In this document: positions 23,037 to 34,264 of the stretch, in pieces
How the letters are laid out: the number at the start of each line of letters is the position of its first letter
Numbering within the stretch: the stretch's first letter is position 1
Source: Strobilurus pachycystidiatus
Lineage: Eukaryota; Basidiomycota; Agaricomycetes; Agaricales; Physalacriaceae
DNA length: 64,000 bases
Assembly: GCA_019915135.1 (NCBI GenBank)
Contig: JAHLMK010000007.1
Location: 1,736,001 to 1,800,000 of the forward strand
Direction: 5' to 3'
The notes under the pieces: generated by a model
The model's database searches: none
What the model was told of the DNA's origin: nothing
What the model saw: only the letters and a program-made list of their open reading frames with translations
Translations under genes and position numbers: made by a program

Positions 23037-23155
23037 GGAATGCCATTCATGCGCTTGTAACCTACCAAGGCCTGAGTCCATCTCATCCCGGACAGATGTC
23101 GGTCCTTCTGGACACAGACCCATCGCGTTAATTGAAACGAGCCAGCCTTGCACTC
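23037..23155 (+). repeat. Diverged direct repeat, copy 1
   Basis: Shares ATGCCATTC-ATGCGCTTGTAAC, a CCATCTCAT block, GTCGGTCCTTCTGGACA and a CCCATC-ATTGA-ACGAG end with copy 2 about 0.94 kb downstream, with small gaps. Confidence 0.6.
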
Positions 23156-23974
23156 AGGGAGTGCGGCCTGCGGCGGCGCGCAAACATACTTGTGAATGGC
23201 AAATCTGTATTATTGGAAGGGAGATATGTGAATTTGGTGTGACACAGGTGACCGAACGGTTCGCTCGATAACAGATATACTCCTATGCGCATGGGCAGTG
23301 TGTACTTGACCGCAGAGGACGAACTTGTCGACATAACGAATTGGCAGTACAGGGCCCGGGTATGCAATGATAATGTATTGCTCTCAATGTTGATGAACGT
23401 CAGAGTTTGCTTTTCCGTGCTAAGAGCGGTCCAGACTTTGTTTGGCTCTCACCGTACGAGATGATGGCAAGACAGGCTCAGTTGCGCTTCGCCTGGCCTG
23501 TCTGTCTTCTAGACGGAAAACTACATTCTACCCTTCTCAACCTTCAAGGCGTTTTTCCTATGGGGAGTGTAGCTCATATTAGGGATGCGCCTTACGACCC
23601 GCTGCCTTTCGTTCTGAATCCTTATGTTCCTCAGGTGATTTACAGCACATGCTAATGCAAGGTCTTTCATGGGGTGAGTCTAACTTTCAAATACCAACAG
23701 GTGATAACTGATACAGTTGTAGGCGCTTGCTTTTTTGCACAACCAGAGAGTTGGTCATTGCCTGCGTAGATCTTGTGCTTGACGGTTGTTTGGCAGTTAA
23801 TTTCCCTCTTCATGGTCGAGTGGATGCCGCAGTCTCTTTCGGACACCAAGACCTGCTGTTGTCCCTGCTCAAACACGTAGCTGCCGCAGAGGCACTCTTT
23901 GCCATGGCAGTTCAGACTGTTGTGGGTGACATACAACATAACTTTCCACTTTGTATATGTTCATTGATAAATGG

Positions 23975-24105
23975 TGAAATGCCATTCCATGCGCTTGTAA
24001 CTGAGGCCATCTCATTTTGGAAAGACGTCGGTCGTTCCTTCTGGACCAGGGTGACGTCCGACAGTCCCATCACATTGAGTAGAACGAGTCAAACTTCACT
24101 CGACG
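23975..24105 (+). repeat. Diverged direct repeat, copy 2
   Basis: Same order of shared blocks as copy 1 (ATGCGCTTGTAACT, GGCCATCTCATTTTGG, CCTTCTGGACC, AGAACGAGTCA). It overlaps the end of the 136-codon open frame. Confidence 0.6.
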
Positions 24106-26615
24106 TGTCCATGGCGCGCCTGTCCGCCGCTTCGTAGCGGAATCCCCTTCTTTGCCACATAGTTTGCGCCAATTACTCACGATGAGGCAACATCCCGACA
24201 GATCCCTCTTTGTTCTCCCAAAAACAAAGGTAATGTCTGCTCGGCCGGGCAACGGGACATGCCTCTGCCACCATTGTCACGGTTCTGGAGGCCATCCGAC
24301 TGAATCTGATATATCTTGAGTGTCCTTTACAGGTCTGCGTATGAGGCATGATTGCCTCATGAAAGATCAGGACAGAAGCGTCACGGAAGAGTGTGCACAC
24401 TCGAGGTGACTGTGGCGAGCGGCCGTTGACTACCAGAATGGAAAGTCTCCCAGATCGAGCTCCTGTCCAGTGAGTCCTGGGACCATCGCGCCATTACTAT
24501 TCACGTAACGGGAGGGCTCGGTGCCGTAGCAACTAACTCAGCATCATCATGTATTGTGGTACAAATCGACCGTCACGGTGCTGTGCTAGTGGTCTATAAG
24601 TTCATGGGGCTAGAGGCACGTAAAAATATACCTATCTATTTTCTACGCTAGTTGGCAGGCGGTCCTTTGTCAGTGATAAGGTGTGTGTCTACGGTAACGT
24701 TATTTCATTCTATCCCAGATGCTCAACCCCAGCGCTTGATCTGAGAGTTCAGAGGATACCATGTGCGCCTTGGCCCAAGTGTCACCATAAGTTTATTCGC
24801 GTCGAGCGTCTATTGTCGCCTACAGAGACAGATTCGTTGAATCTCGCAGGATCTCCTGCAATAAGAGCGCCACGGCGTCGATGCGTGGGACTGGTATCGT
24901 CGTGCGATAAGATCGTTATTGATACTCTTGATGGCCAGCATCATGACGCATCTACCGAGATCACTTTGTATTCGATATAACGGTGGATCAGTGGACAATA
25001 TTGCTGTCGCGGTAGTCTCCGTTGCCAGGCTGCCATTGGACGCAGTTTGCAATGGAGCGAATGACTTAAACTCAATCCTCGATCGAGCAAGTTTCATGTA
25101 GAGTCCCTGCTAATACACGCTGGCGGTACATTCCGACGATAGTTACGCGGTCCTCCCCAGGTTGCTGCGGAAGACGTCGACCCCTTCGGTTCTGTCTGGT
25201 GATTAGGTTAAGTTCTCATCACGCGCTCGTTCTGCCTGCATAGTGGATCGCGCTAAGCGCTTCGCTTGATGTACCCTGGACAATGTCATCAATTCTGGCT
25301 CCTATTCACCAGGAGTGGTTCTCATTTTTGTTTATTTCGGTGAGTGGGCCGTCTGTAACTTTGCGTGCGGCGTTATAGAGCTGGACAGAAGGTTGATCCT
25401 CTAATAAGGTTGGCAGCCGCTGCAGTGACACTTTTTTCGACGGTGGTACATCAGGCGAGGAGGTGTTCCATGTAGAAACACAGGACGATCTCATTCGCTA
25501 CTGTTCAGTGTCAGCTGTGTCAGAGTCAGGAGTTGGTACAGTTCACGCGCGAATTGCGCGCGAAGACAGAACATTCAACACATACCATCTGATTTTGCAT
25601 TTACGTGTATAGTTCAAATCGGTGGGGCAAATAATCAACGGCACTTTGATCCACTAAGATTTTGGAAGGATTTGTGTGGGCATCGCAGAGGAGCAGCGCA
25701 CGTAGTCTAGGACTTGTTGAGTCTAAGGGGGGCCCTCGTAGGTGTAACAAGCTCCAGACTCTACAACAGGGAACGACTCATCTTCACCTGTTCGTTGAGT
25801 TTGGTTTCGAGACTACAGCGCACGATAGTTCAGAGAGAAACGCTCCTTCTTTCTAGACCCGATGGGTGTGTTCCCGGGTGATTCTAACCACATCGACCCC
25901 ACTGCCAGAAGAGCCTCGAGGTTATCTTAACCGATAAATACTTGCGTGTTATGTACATAAAGTTTCATGAGAACTGTCGTACATGGCGGGTTTGTGGCGG
26001 GTGATGGCGGCAACTGATCACTGATGGGCGGGTGTAACACAGGGTCGTTACCTCATCGGTGTGAATCGGCTTGTTATCCGACTTTTGACGACAAAACTAC
26101 GCCACGTCTACCATCCCATGTTCACTATCGCTGTCTGTCTAGAGGGTCTCCACAAACCATACCTCATGACAATTGCGTAGCTGAGCTGCGCTGCAGAATT
26201 TTCTCTGTTTTTTGCCGAACGCCTGCGATAATTCTCCGAAGGCACCATCGCCACTTCCCTTCTTGAGGCTCAAGCCACCATCACGACATCAGTTGACACA
26301 GGATTGGATACACTCTTCCACATTTGTTGTTGATTGCATCCAGGTTCTGTCTTCTCTTTGGGATTTTAGCCCCAAATGCGTCGGTAGTGTGACGAACCCT
26401 AACAGACCCCGCCTGTGCCACCTGGAGGACTGTTACCCCGCATTTGAACCCCTTGACTTGCCGAAATACTAAATGTCCGGGCGCCTTCCGTCCGTGGATT
26501 GTATTTGAAGGTCTTGTTCCCGGGAACTCTACATTGCTACGTTTCCCCCCGCTTGGATCTTGCATCAGCGCTGTTGCCTCGGAATTCGCATCCCGCCTGT
26601 TGGACACCGATCAGG

Positions 26616-29126
26616 ATGGCTCCTCGTTCATTGCCAGAGTGGACGATCGTGGATTTCATACATCGTGGGCCATGGTGGACAAACCGAGGTGAGTATCTCC
26701 GAGCTAGCGTGAAATACGATGTTCAACGTCGTTGCAGGGATTTTGTTACTCAACATGTGTCTTTTTCTCTCGCTCTTGACATCCACTGTCAATGGCTTCG
26801 ATTCTTCCCTTGTCAATGGCGAGTGGACACACGCGCCATCGTTGGTCTCTTACTGATAGGCTCATAGGTCTGCAGATTCTACCGGCATGGCAGAAATTCT
26901 TCCATAATCCTGAGGGCCAAAGACTTGGTATGCAAGCGTATTCAACCGCCAGACAAGTACTCGCTGACTCGCGAGTCTATAGGTCTGATTCAGTGTGCAC
27001 AAAATATTGGAGCAATCATTGTATGTACTCTACCTAGCGCGCTCCCTGGATCCTGTTCAATACCTGCTCTAGGCTCTTCCAATAGCACCCTTCATATCCG
27101 ACACATTTGGGCGGCGTGCCTGTCTTTTCGTAGGATCTCTCATCCTCTTGGCCGGCGTTGCGACGCAGTTTGCAGCCCCAACAGTCGAACTTTTCATTGG
27201 TGCCCGTGTCATACGTAAGACCACTTCTCCTTCCCGAATGACAGACGTCTCACAAGCCCACAGTTGGGTTCGGACTCGCGTTCTGCATGAGTTCTGCGCC
27301 CTTGCTTCTCCTTGAATTGGCCTATCCCACACAGGTACCTTTCCTTTCCAGTATGATACGAAACTCAGAGGCTGATATTGGTAACGCGTAGCGAGGGAAA
27401 CTGACGTCGTTCTACAATTCAAGCTGGTATTTTGGCAGCATAATATCCGCCTGGGTTCGTGTCGCCCTTCATTCTAACTTTGGTCTCACTCACACTCAAT
27501 ATTATCGTCGTTAGGTTTGCTATGGATCTTACGTACACGCAGGGAATAGTGTATGGTCCTGGCGTGTTCCAACTCTGATTCAAGGTCTTGCACCCCTGCT
27601 ACAAGTCTGTCTGATCTGGTGCGTGCGCCCCCGTTCACTGACATAAAGCTACGTTTCGCTAACGCCACCATCATCGTCGTATCCAGGTTCACGCCAGAGA
27701 GCCCCAGGTTTCTGGTCTCGAAGGGTTACGTTAGTGAGGTCTTATTCTCGAACGTGTAGATCTGAACCATCTTCACAGGAAGGGAAAGCCGCCCAGATAC
27801 TCGCTAAGTACCATGCGAACGGTGGAGACGAACGAGATCCTCTTGGTAAGTTGCTAAGAAGAAGCAATAGCATATTAATGACGGTTCAATCGTGCAGTTG
27901 TTTTCGAACTCGCCCAGATCCGACATGCCCTGCGAATGGAGGAGATCAATGACAAACACACGTCCTACCGCTCACTCGTCGCCACACCGGGAAACCGCAG
28001 GCGGATGATGCTCATCATCGGGATCGCCATTTTTTCTCAGTGGAGGTGAGCACTATTTCCGGACCGCCATGGACTTCGCGTGACAGTTATACAGTGGGAA
28101 CGGCCTTGTGTCATACTACATTAATCTCGTGCTTGAAGGCGTCGGTATCACTAAACCGGAGACGAAAGCTGCCATAAACGGGGGCCTCCAGGTGAGCAGT
28201 TTTTCCTGCTCTTTTTCCGCGCGGGGTGTAACTCTGCTCTGTCAGGTATTCAATTTTATCATAGCCATCGGCTCGGCGTCATTGATTGACTGGGTCGGTC
28301 GTCGGACCTTGTTCATTATCTCCAACTCTGGGATGCTTGTAGGTAAAGACGTCGTCCTCAATTTCTCCGAACGTCTTGCTTAGGGAATCTTTAGCTTTTG
28401 GATGCTGGACAATCACGGAGGCTTTGTTCAACGAATTTCATCGAACTGCCGCCGCAAAAGGTACGCGTCTATGTTCAAGCCTTGGAAGAAGGAGTCTCAT
28501 GACGCGCTCCCAGCCACTATTCCGTTGATTTTCCTTTACTTCTTCTTCTATGATGTCGCCTATACACCGATGCTCGTGGCTTATACGTTGGAGATCCTTC
28601 CATATAAGATTCGAGCGAAGGGTTTTGCTGTCATGGTATGATTTCCGGTGTCTCACTTCATTCAGATTCCTCACAATTACCCAGAATATAACAGTCATGC
28701 TGACTGTGGCATTCAACCAATTTGTGAATCCTTGGGCAATCCAAGCCATTGGCTGGTGGTACTATATCGTCTACTGCGGATGGCTTGTTGTGGAACTTGT
28801 CTTCGTGGTGACATTCATCGTCGAAACGAAAGGTCGGTAGTCAACCTTTCTTGAGCAAGCGATGCAAACGAGCTCAACGTTGTATAGGTAGAACCCTGGA
28901 GGAGACAGCCGCCATTTTCGACGGGGAGCAACTGGAACAGGATATCGTTCACATGGGTGGAGAAGCCGCGACCATGACTATGTCTCGAGCGGTCGCACTG
29001 GAAGAGCGGCCCCCCACCGCGGAGACTGACGACACGGATTCCAAACACTCCGACTCTCACCTCAGGACTCGACAAACAGTGTCGATATCGTTTCACTCAA
29101 GTCCGAATATCGGCCAAGCTGTATGA
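26616..29126 (+). CDS. MFS sugar transporter (lactose-permease / hexose type)
   Basis: This is a 12-helix major facilitator sugar transporter in the plasma membrane. Recognisable parts in order are LQILPAWQKFFHNPEG, GLIQCAQNIGAII, then the signature DTFGRR (loop 2-3), ELAYPTQRGKLTSFYNSSW, PESPRFLVSKG (the classical PESPR motif), QWSGNGLVSYYINLVL (the sugar-binding helix 7 motif), IDWVGRR and VETKGRTLEE (the PETKG-type end of helix 12). About eleven short introns are implied, and every join I checked keeps frame. For example, the exon starting 28395 gives FGCWTITEALFNEFHRTAAAK. Intron 2 (26819-26867) has a GCGAGT donor. The start at 26616 (MAPRSLPEW) is the nearest ATG to the conserved PWWTNRG. 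The gene runs convergently toward an alpha-amylase gene, with 145 bases between the stops. The exact sugar is not readable. Confidence 0.87.
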
Positions 29127-29271
29127 GGGGAGGCATCTACACGCACTGTATTTTTATGGGAACGGGTTGTTGGTAAAGACACTCATTATTGTTGTATCGG
29201 AGTATTCAAGAAAATAAAACAATTGACACACCCATACCACCACGCCTCTACCGTCTGTTAGATGACTATAG

Positions 29272-31931
29272 CTATAGAGTGCTTGTCCAGACTTGAACGG
29301 TGTTGGGGAAACACGAAAAGGTCCCCCAGCCTTCTGGGTCGATTTCGATTTCGCCGCCATCAGTCATGAAGCTCCTAAAGGTTGCATGGGCATGTCGCTG
29401 TACGCGAGAAAGATTTTATATCAGGGTATGCAGCTCATGAGCGAAGACTTACGCGGCCGACGTTCATTCTGATACTATGAACGAAGTTGTCATCGTGACT
29501 GATAGAGGGCACGACCGTCAGTAACTGAGTAAGATCTTTGAAGAGACGGAAGAATCACGAACTCTTCTCTATTACTGAGAATGATTGCACAAGCACCGCG
29601 CTTAGAATCACCCAAGCGGACAAAGCCGACGCAGTTTCTGTCGTGGGGGTAATCATGCTGTGGCCCATAGGCGAATCTGTGGCGAGCCTGGATGAGTTTC
29701 TCGAGGTTGAGTCTAGTCGCCTCATCGGAACACTCGGTATCAGGATATAGATCGCCGTAAAAGACACAGCTGGGTATACATTCTCAGCCAGCTTCGAGCG
29801 AGACCCATGTTGGGAACATACGGGTATCCCTCGTCACGTAGTAGAATAAGCGCGTAAGCTTGGCTCTTGAAGTTAGGTCCGACCTGCGATGAACATCAGC
29901 ATCGGGACTCGAGCTGTAACCTCGAGTGCAAAACTTGCCCAGCTTTCTAGGCTCTGCCCCTCAACCTGCAGAAATGAGAGACGACACGCGCAAGGGGAGT
30001 CGAGGACCTGACCGTGCTACCAGTTCGAGACAGTGATTTAGTTGATCCGAGATATCCCATAGAGACTGTGGCACGCACTCATGATTGTCCACAAACGTAA
30101 CCGCGTCGCGCGGTTTTACTTTAGCGAGTGAATTGTTCATTACTGTACGAAGATCATATCTCGTAACATGAATGCTTGCATGATGGAAATTCATATGCAA
30201 CGGTACATCGAAAAATGCCGCCTGAATCGTGAGTAGTTGATTGAGCCCAAATCGGAAAGACACACTTGTCCTTTGAATGCCCGCACGTATGGCAATAGCA
30301 GGTTGATACTAAGAAAATTCCCTCAGTGATTCGTTAGATGGAAGGACAGGACAGGTCAACGTACTCCCCAGACCAGTACTCCGCTAAGGGTGTGTTGAGT
30401 TATTGCGAAGCGACAAACGCTGATTGACACTGTGTCCACTTACCGACGGCGAACATTCTGGACTTTTGCCTTAGTCGAGAGAGCTACTTCTGGGGTAAGA
30501 CTTCTGGACAGAAAATCACGAAACCTACTCTCACCCACGAAACGAGAAATTTATGATCTATATGTTTGATGGCGTCAAGTCGGAATCCGACTGCTCCGGT
30601 TGTCTGCCACCCTGGTAGGTCAAAGAGGTCGGCGGAGAAATAACGATACACAAACCTGCAATACCCAGGAACCCCAATTCAATAGGTCCTCCTGCACGGC
30701 GGGATGTCGGTGATCAATCTGCGCGTAAGAACGTGAGTATTGATCTGTTTCGGCGTAAGGTCCAGGCCACTAACGTCGACGCCAAGGAGGTAGTCGAAAT
30801 TGCCGAGCTCCTTGTCCACATTTCTCGACCACCCTTTGTGGCCTGGACCTTCGATACGGTAGATCGCTTGAGTCCGTGACCGATGATCCCAGTCCAGACC
30901 TTCGACATCTTAAGTGGTGGTCATAGAGCAGAACAACGAAGGTCGTACCGGTGAAGTGAGCATGGTTCCAACGGAAGTTGCTGTACTGGAGAACGCTTAG
31001 TGGACAAGAACGCCAGAGAACTACGGTCACACCTTTCCATTTCTCCCAGGAAAGTCAAAAGCTGTCCATCCCTGCAAACGCGTTCAACCAGTCATATACG
31101 CGATGCTGGAAGTGATCAGCTACCTCGATCTCTCTTGATTTTCCATCCGCCTTCAATCGATTCTTGGGATTCACTGGAACGGCTCTGAAGGTTTCAGGGC
31201 GATCACCTCCGAGCTTATGCTGTACGAGTCTTAGTGGGGTCAAAAAAACACGGCGCGACATCACCGGTGGCGCGCGAATCATCTCTGAACGTACGTTCAA
31301 AACAGCATCGATGATGATATCAATGTTGTTTTCTTTTGCGCGCGCGCATGCGCGTAGGAGTTCGTCCCTAGTGCCCCACCTGGTTGCTACGCTGCCTTTC
31401 TGGTCAAATTCACCAAGGTCCCACTAAGATGAGGTGAGTTTATGAAAGGGTGTTTGCATGAGGAGGAGTACCAGATCGTAGGCGTCATATCCCCTGCCAT
31501 CCTAGGAAATCTTGAGAGAGGGTTGCATCGAATGGAAGCCCAACTACTTTAGCAGCAGCCTTGTTCGGCGGAGGTAGCCAGACTTGTGTGAAACCCAGCG
31601 TCGCAAGTCGAGGGATTTCGTCTTCAAAATGCTTCCACCAGCTCAGCGTGGGGTGCCTGCTATCCCAAGTATAGAACTGAAGCTACCGGAACGTTATCGA
31701 GACCCATGACACGGTTTGTGAAAAGCACGGCCAACATACCATGAGCGGGTTGGCATCCAAGTGGTCCGGACCCAGACGCATGCCATCTAGGGCAGGAGTC
31801 GGGGAGGACAGGAGACTCTTCAGACGCGCGAGGATATCCATACAGAGAGCTATCAAGCGGTGAAGCTCGTCGAGTTGTGCTGAAAGCAAGTCAAGTAGTG
31901 CTTCCATCGTCAAGAGCAGCTTTATTTCCAA
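29272..31931 (-). CDS. GH13 alpha-amylase, intracellular fungal type
   Basis: This is a glycoside hydrolase family 13 enzyme that cuts alpha-1,4-glucans. Motifs on the minus strand are QFYTWDSRHPTLSWWKHF, IDAVLN then HKLGGDR (region I), DFPGRNGK, GPGHKGWSRNVDKELGNFDY, GFRLDAIKH (region II, with the nucleophile Asp), FAVAEYW (region III, with the acid/base Glu) and FVDNHE (region IV, where Asp usually follows NH). It ends with EIEIDPEGWGTF and VQVWTSTL. There is no signal peptide; a helical leader of about 60 residues precedes the catalytic domain, so the protein is probably cytosolic. Well over ten short introns are implied. One (29884-29938) has a GCAAGT donor. One near 30490-30540 seems only about 35 bases, so that join is uncertain. 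The start may be 31931 or the next ATG at 31907. Confidence 0.82.
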
Positions 31932-33086
31932 TAGCGCGATGCCGGGCGCGGATCACTCTTTTCAGGCTCCGCTTGAAAGCTCGTTTATAAACGGGCCGGG
32001 AAGTTTTTCACCGTTATAATTAACCACAACCATCGTGGCCGTCTTGTTTCGCGTTGGCGTTTTGCTTCACCATGGAACAAGATTTGGTCACCTCGTATCA
32101 TGGATTGTCAGACCGTACAGCCTCTTTAATCGCTCTGATCACGCTAGTTCCACGTAGAGAGGAGTTTCATGATGCGGCGACATGCTTTGTCTATCTACTG
32201 TATGTACATTCGATACGACTGCATGCTATCAATGTCTTCGCAGCCAGCAGAATCCCGCACCAAGTAGCACGCCACAGCAAATTCTGAAATTCCCCGACCA
32301 ATTCTCGCTCAAGTGCTTCGCGTCGGCCTGGCGTCGACATTGGGCATGTCAAAGCTAAACATACATAGTGCTTGCGCTGAGTCAGTTCCACGTCACAACC
32401 TGCTGGACCGCGCCCTTAATTCCCTCCTTCCATCTGATGCAACCCCGATGGCAGTATCAAACTTGAAGCTTGAAGACGTAGGTTCCCTTCTGCCACCACT
32501 GCAAGCCGCTTCCAATTTCGATCTGATACAGCTTATCGCTTCATTGAGTTAGACTCTTCACTAGCACTGTCCATGCTTGTCTTCTGCGACGGGGATCTTC
32601 ACGCTTCTTCAGGCAGTAGCGTTGACCAGTGGAACGGTCGCCCTGGAACTTGCCTCGCTGATCGTTCCTGGCTCGTTGGGTGGAAACACGCCACACGTTC
32701 AGCGCTCAGCATCTCTCATATGGGCGATCCAGATGAATTGCTCTCTAGGTGCTTTCATAGATACTTACTGACTTTAAATCTGCCCAAATGCCATCACAAT
32801 TGGTCACACAATTGGTTGCAGGGAACACTATCCAAAATGCGGGCCCATGTGCGACTCATGGACCCTGGTCATGTTTTCTGAACACCCGCTTTCTAGAAAG
32901 ATGGCGCTATAAAAGCCCTCAGTCGCGCCCACCTGTCCCCCACTTCACTTCTGTGCTCTGTTCCGTCTTGACGACGTTTTCCTTCCCTTCCCTTCAGTCT
33001 TCTTCGCCTTTTCTCACAGCTAGTCTGTCGTCGGTCTTCCTACCTTTCTCAACATCACCTCCCTCTTTGTGAAATCGAAGTTCATC
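31932..33086. other. Intergenic region; distal part is duplicated at 42.8 kb
   Basis: A small open frame starts at the ATG at 32072 in good context (CACCATGGA). With its apparent intron removed it stops after about 54 codons, so I do not call it. From about 32575 to 33086 the sequence matches 42835-43333 and is the HsbA promoter. Confidence 0.5.
32908..32915 (+). promoter_or_regulatory. TATA box of HsbA copy 1
   Basis: TATAAAAG followed by a stretch (CCCTCAGTCGCGCCCACCTG) that is identical in the paralogue's promoter. It lies about 180 bases before the ATG. Confidence 0.7.
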
Positions 33087-34048
33087 ATGGTTCAAATCTC
33101 TTCCCTTGTTCTCTTCGTCTCTCTCCTTAGCGGGCTTGCTTCTGCCGCGCCTCTGCGTGTCCACCACCACAGGCACAAAACAGCTTCCACAACCACTGAT
33201 ACGACCGTCGCTACTACTGATACGACCGTCGCCACCACTGACACGACCGCCGCTACCACTGATACGACAGTCGCTACCACTGGAACGGTCGCCGCTACTG
33301 GGACGTTCACGCTCCTTGAGTGCGCACTGTTTTCCCTCATCTGGGTTCCGCTTCCTGACCTTCTCATCAGCTATGCCGACTTCCAAATATCCGACGGCGT
33401 TGCCGGAAATGCTGCTGCAGAGGCCAACGCGATCTTCGTCGGTATGTACAATGGAGCTCTCCCATTATCCAGCACTTCAATATACCACTCTGTAGATCCC
33501 TTCAATGGACAGGACCTTGCTACCATCGACAACTGCATCACCGTAAACATCTTCTCTCGGTTCTAGTATTTTCTTGATCTCACGACTATCTCAGGATGAC
33601 ATCGAGACGATGCGCCAAGCCGCAGAAGCTGCAGAAACCGACCAATTCAATGCCGCCGTTGCTGCCGCCACCGGCAATGCAGGTATGGTCCCTTCCTGAC
33701 CTCCGAACTTTGCTGATTGTTGAGTAGCTGACGCCCTTCAAGTCGGCAAGATCAAGAACAAGGTGTTGAAGTTGACTGCTGAGACTATGGTTCTTACCAT
33801 CAAGGTGATTATTTAGGAGTCATTTGCTGTTCACGGTCATTTTCTGACCTTTTGTGGCAGCTTGCGAAAGCAGCCGCTGGTGGTGACGATACTGCGAGCT
33901 TACAATCCAAGTTAGATGAGGAGCAGTATGTCCAGATCATGTCGGCTGCTAAGTTCGTTCTTGCTCATGTCTCATTAGGACGAAACTCAGCAAGAACATT
34001 GCGACCGACGTTGCGAGCGCTGGAGCAGTTTCCCAGGGGGTGGTTTGA
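33087..34048 (+). CDS. HsbA-like hydrophobic surface-binding secreted protein, copy 1
   Basis: The protein resembles hydrophobic surface-binding protein A, which in Aspergillus coats hydrophobic polymers and recruits hydrolases. It has a signal peptide (MVQISSLVLFVSLLSGLASA), a His-rich patch (VHHHRHK) and four tandem TTDTTVA-type repeats (33192-33275) that are probably O-mannosylated. The helical HsbA domain follows: YADFQISDGVAGNAAAEANA, DDIETMRQAAEAAETDQF, ADALQVGKIKNKVLKLT, LAKAAAGGDDTASLQSKL and SKNIATDVASAGAVSQGVV. Six or so introns are implied, including one right after the Thr-rich exon. The start ATG at 33087 is preceded by an identical leader in the second copy, which supports it over the ATG at 33069. 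The stop is TGA 34046-34048. Confidence 0.85.
33192..33275 (+). repeat. Four 21-bp units encoding TTDTTVA
   Basis: Four in-frame 21-base units encode TTDTTVA or TTDTTAA. The paralogue at 43436 has three. Confidence 0.85.
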
Positions 34049-34264
34049 GTGTGAATGACCGGTTTTCTGTTCTTTGATTGAGGGAAGAGAACGTCGTAGC
34101 TACTTTGGTGCTTGTAGCCATACAACTCAAATCAGCAGACTCGAGCAGTATCGAGTTGAAGTCGACGAACAAGTTCGAAAACTTCGTCGAGCAGGGTTCG
34201 ATCCGTCGACTTGAACAGATCAGTGACGCGATCATTGCCCGTCACTTCTTCCCATTTCACCTCC

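Larger units (their letters stand above)
22847..26615. other. Gene-poor 3.8-kb stretch
   Basis: I recognise no gene. It contains a diverged direct duplication (23037-23155 and 23975-24105) and one open frame of 136 codons (23727-24137) with no recognised similarity. The sequence is more AT-rich and less codon-like than its neighbours, consistent with worn-out repeat-derived DNA. The distal 200 bases are the promoter of the sugar-transporter gene. Confidence 0.5.
32575..34080 (+). repeat. Segmental duplication, copy 1 (HsbA gene plus promoter)
   Basis: This copy aligns in order with 42835-44330: a TTCTGCGACGGGGAT block, GGGTGGAAACACGC, ATGGGCGATCCAGA, the TATA region, the 5' leader, all exons and introns of the HsbA gene, and the start of the 3' flank. 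Divergence is greater upstream than around the TATA box. Confidence 0.85.

Noticed and set aside
23727..24137. 136-codon open frame in the gene-poor stretch
   Set aside because: No recognisable family, and its end overlaps a repeat copy; probably chance.
28343..28394. Apparent frameshift in the sugar transporter after SGMLV
   Set aside because: Using the next acceptor (TTTAG at 28394) restores the conserved sequence, so the gene is intact there.
32072..32552. Possible small gene starting at a good ATG divergent from the amylase
   Set aside because: Removing the apparent intron leads to a stop after about 54 codons, and the downstream open frame is not joined in any convincing way.
34195..34204. 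GGTTCGATCC, which resembles a tRNA B box
   Set aside because: No matching A box or acceptor, D or anticodon stems fit upstream, so I do not call a tRNA.
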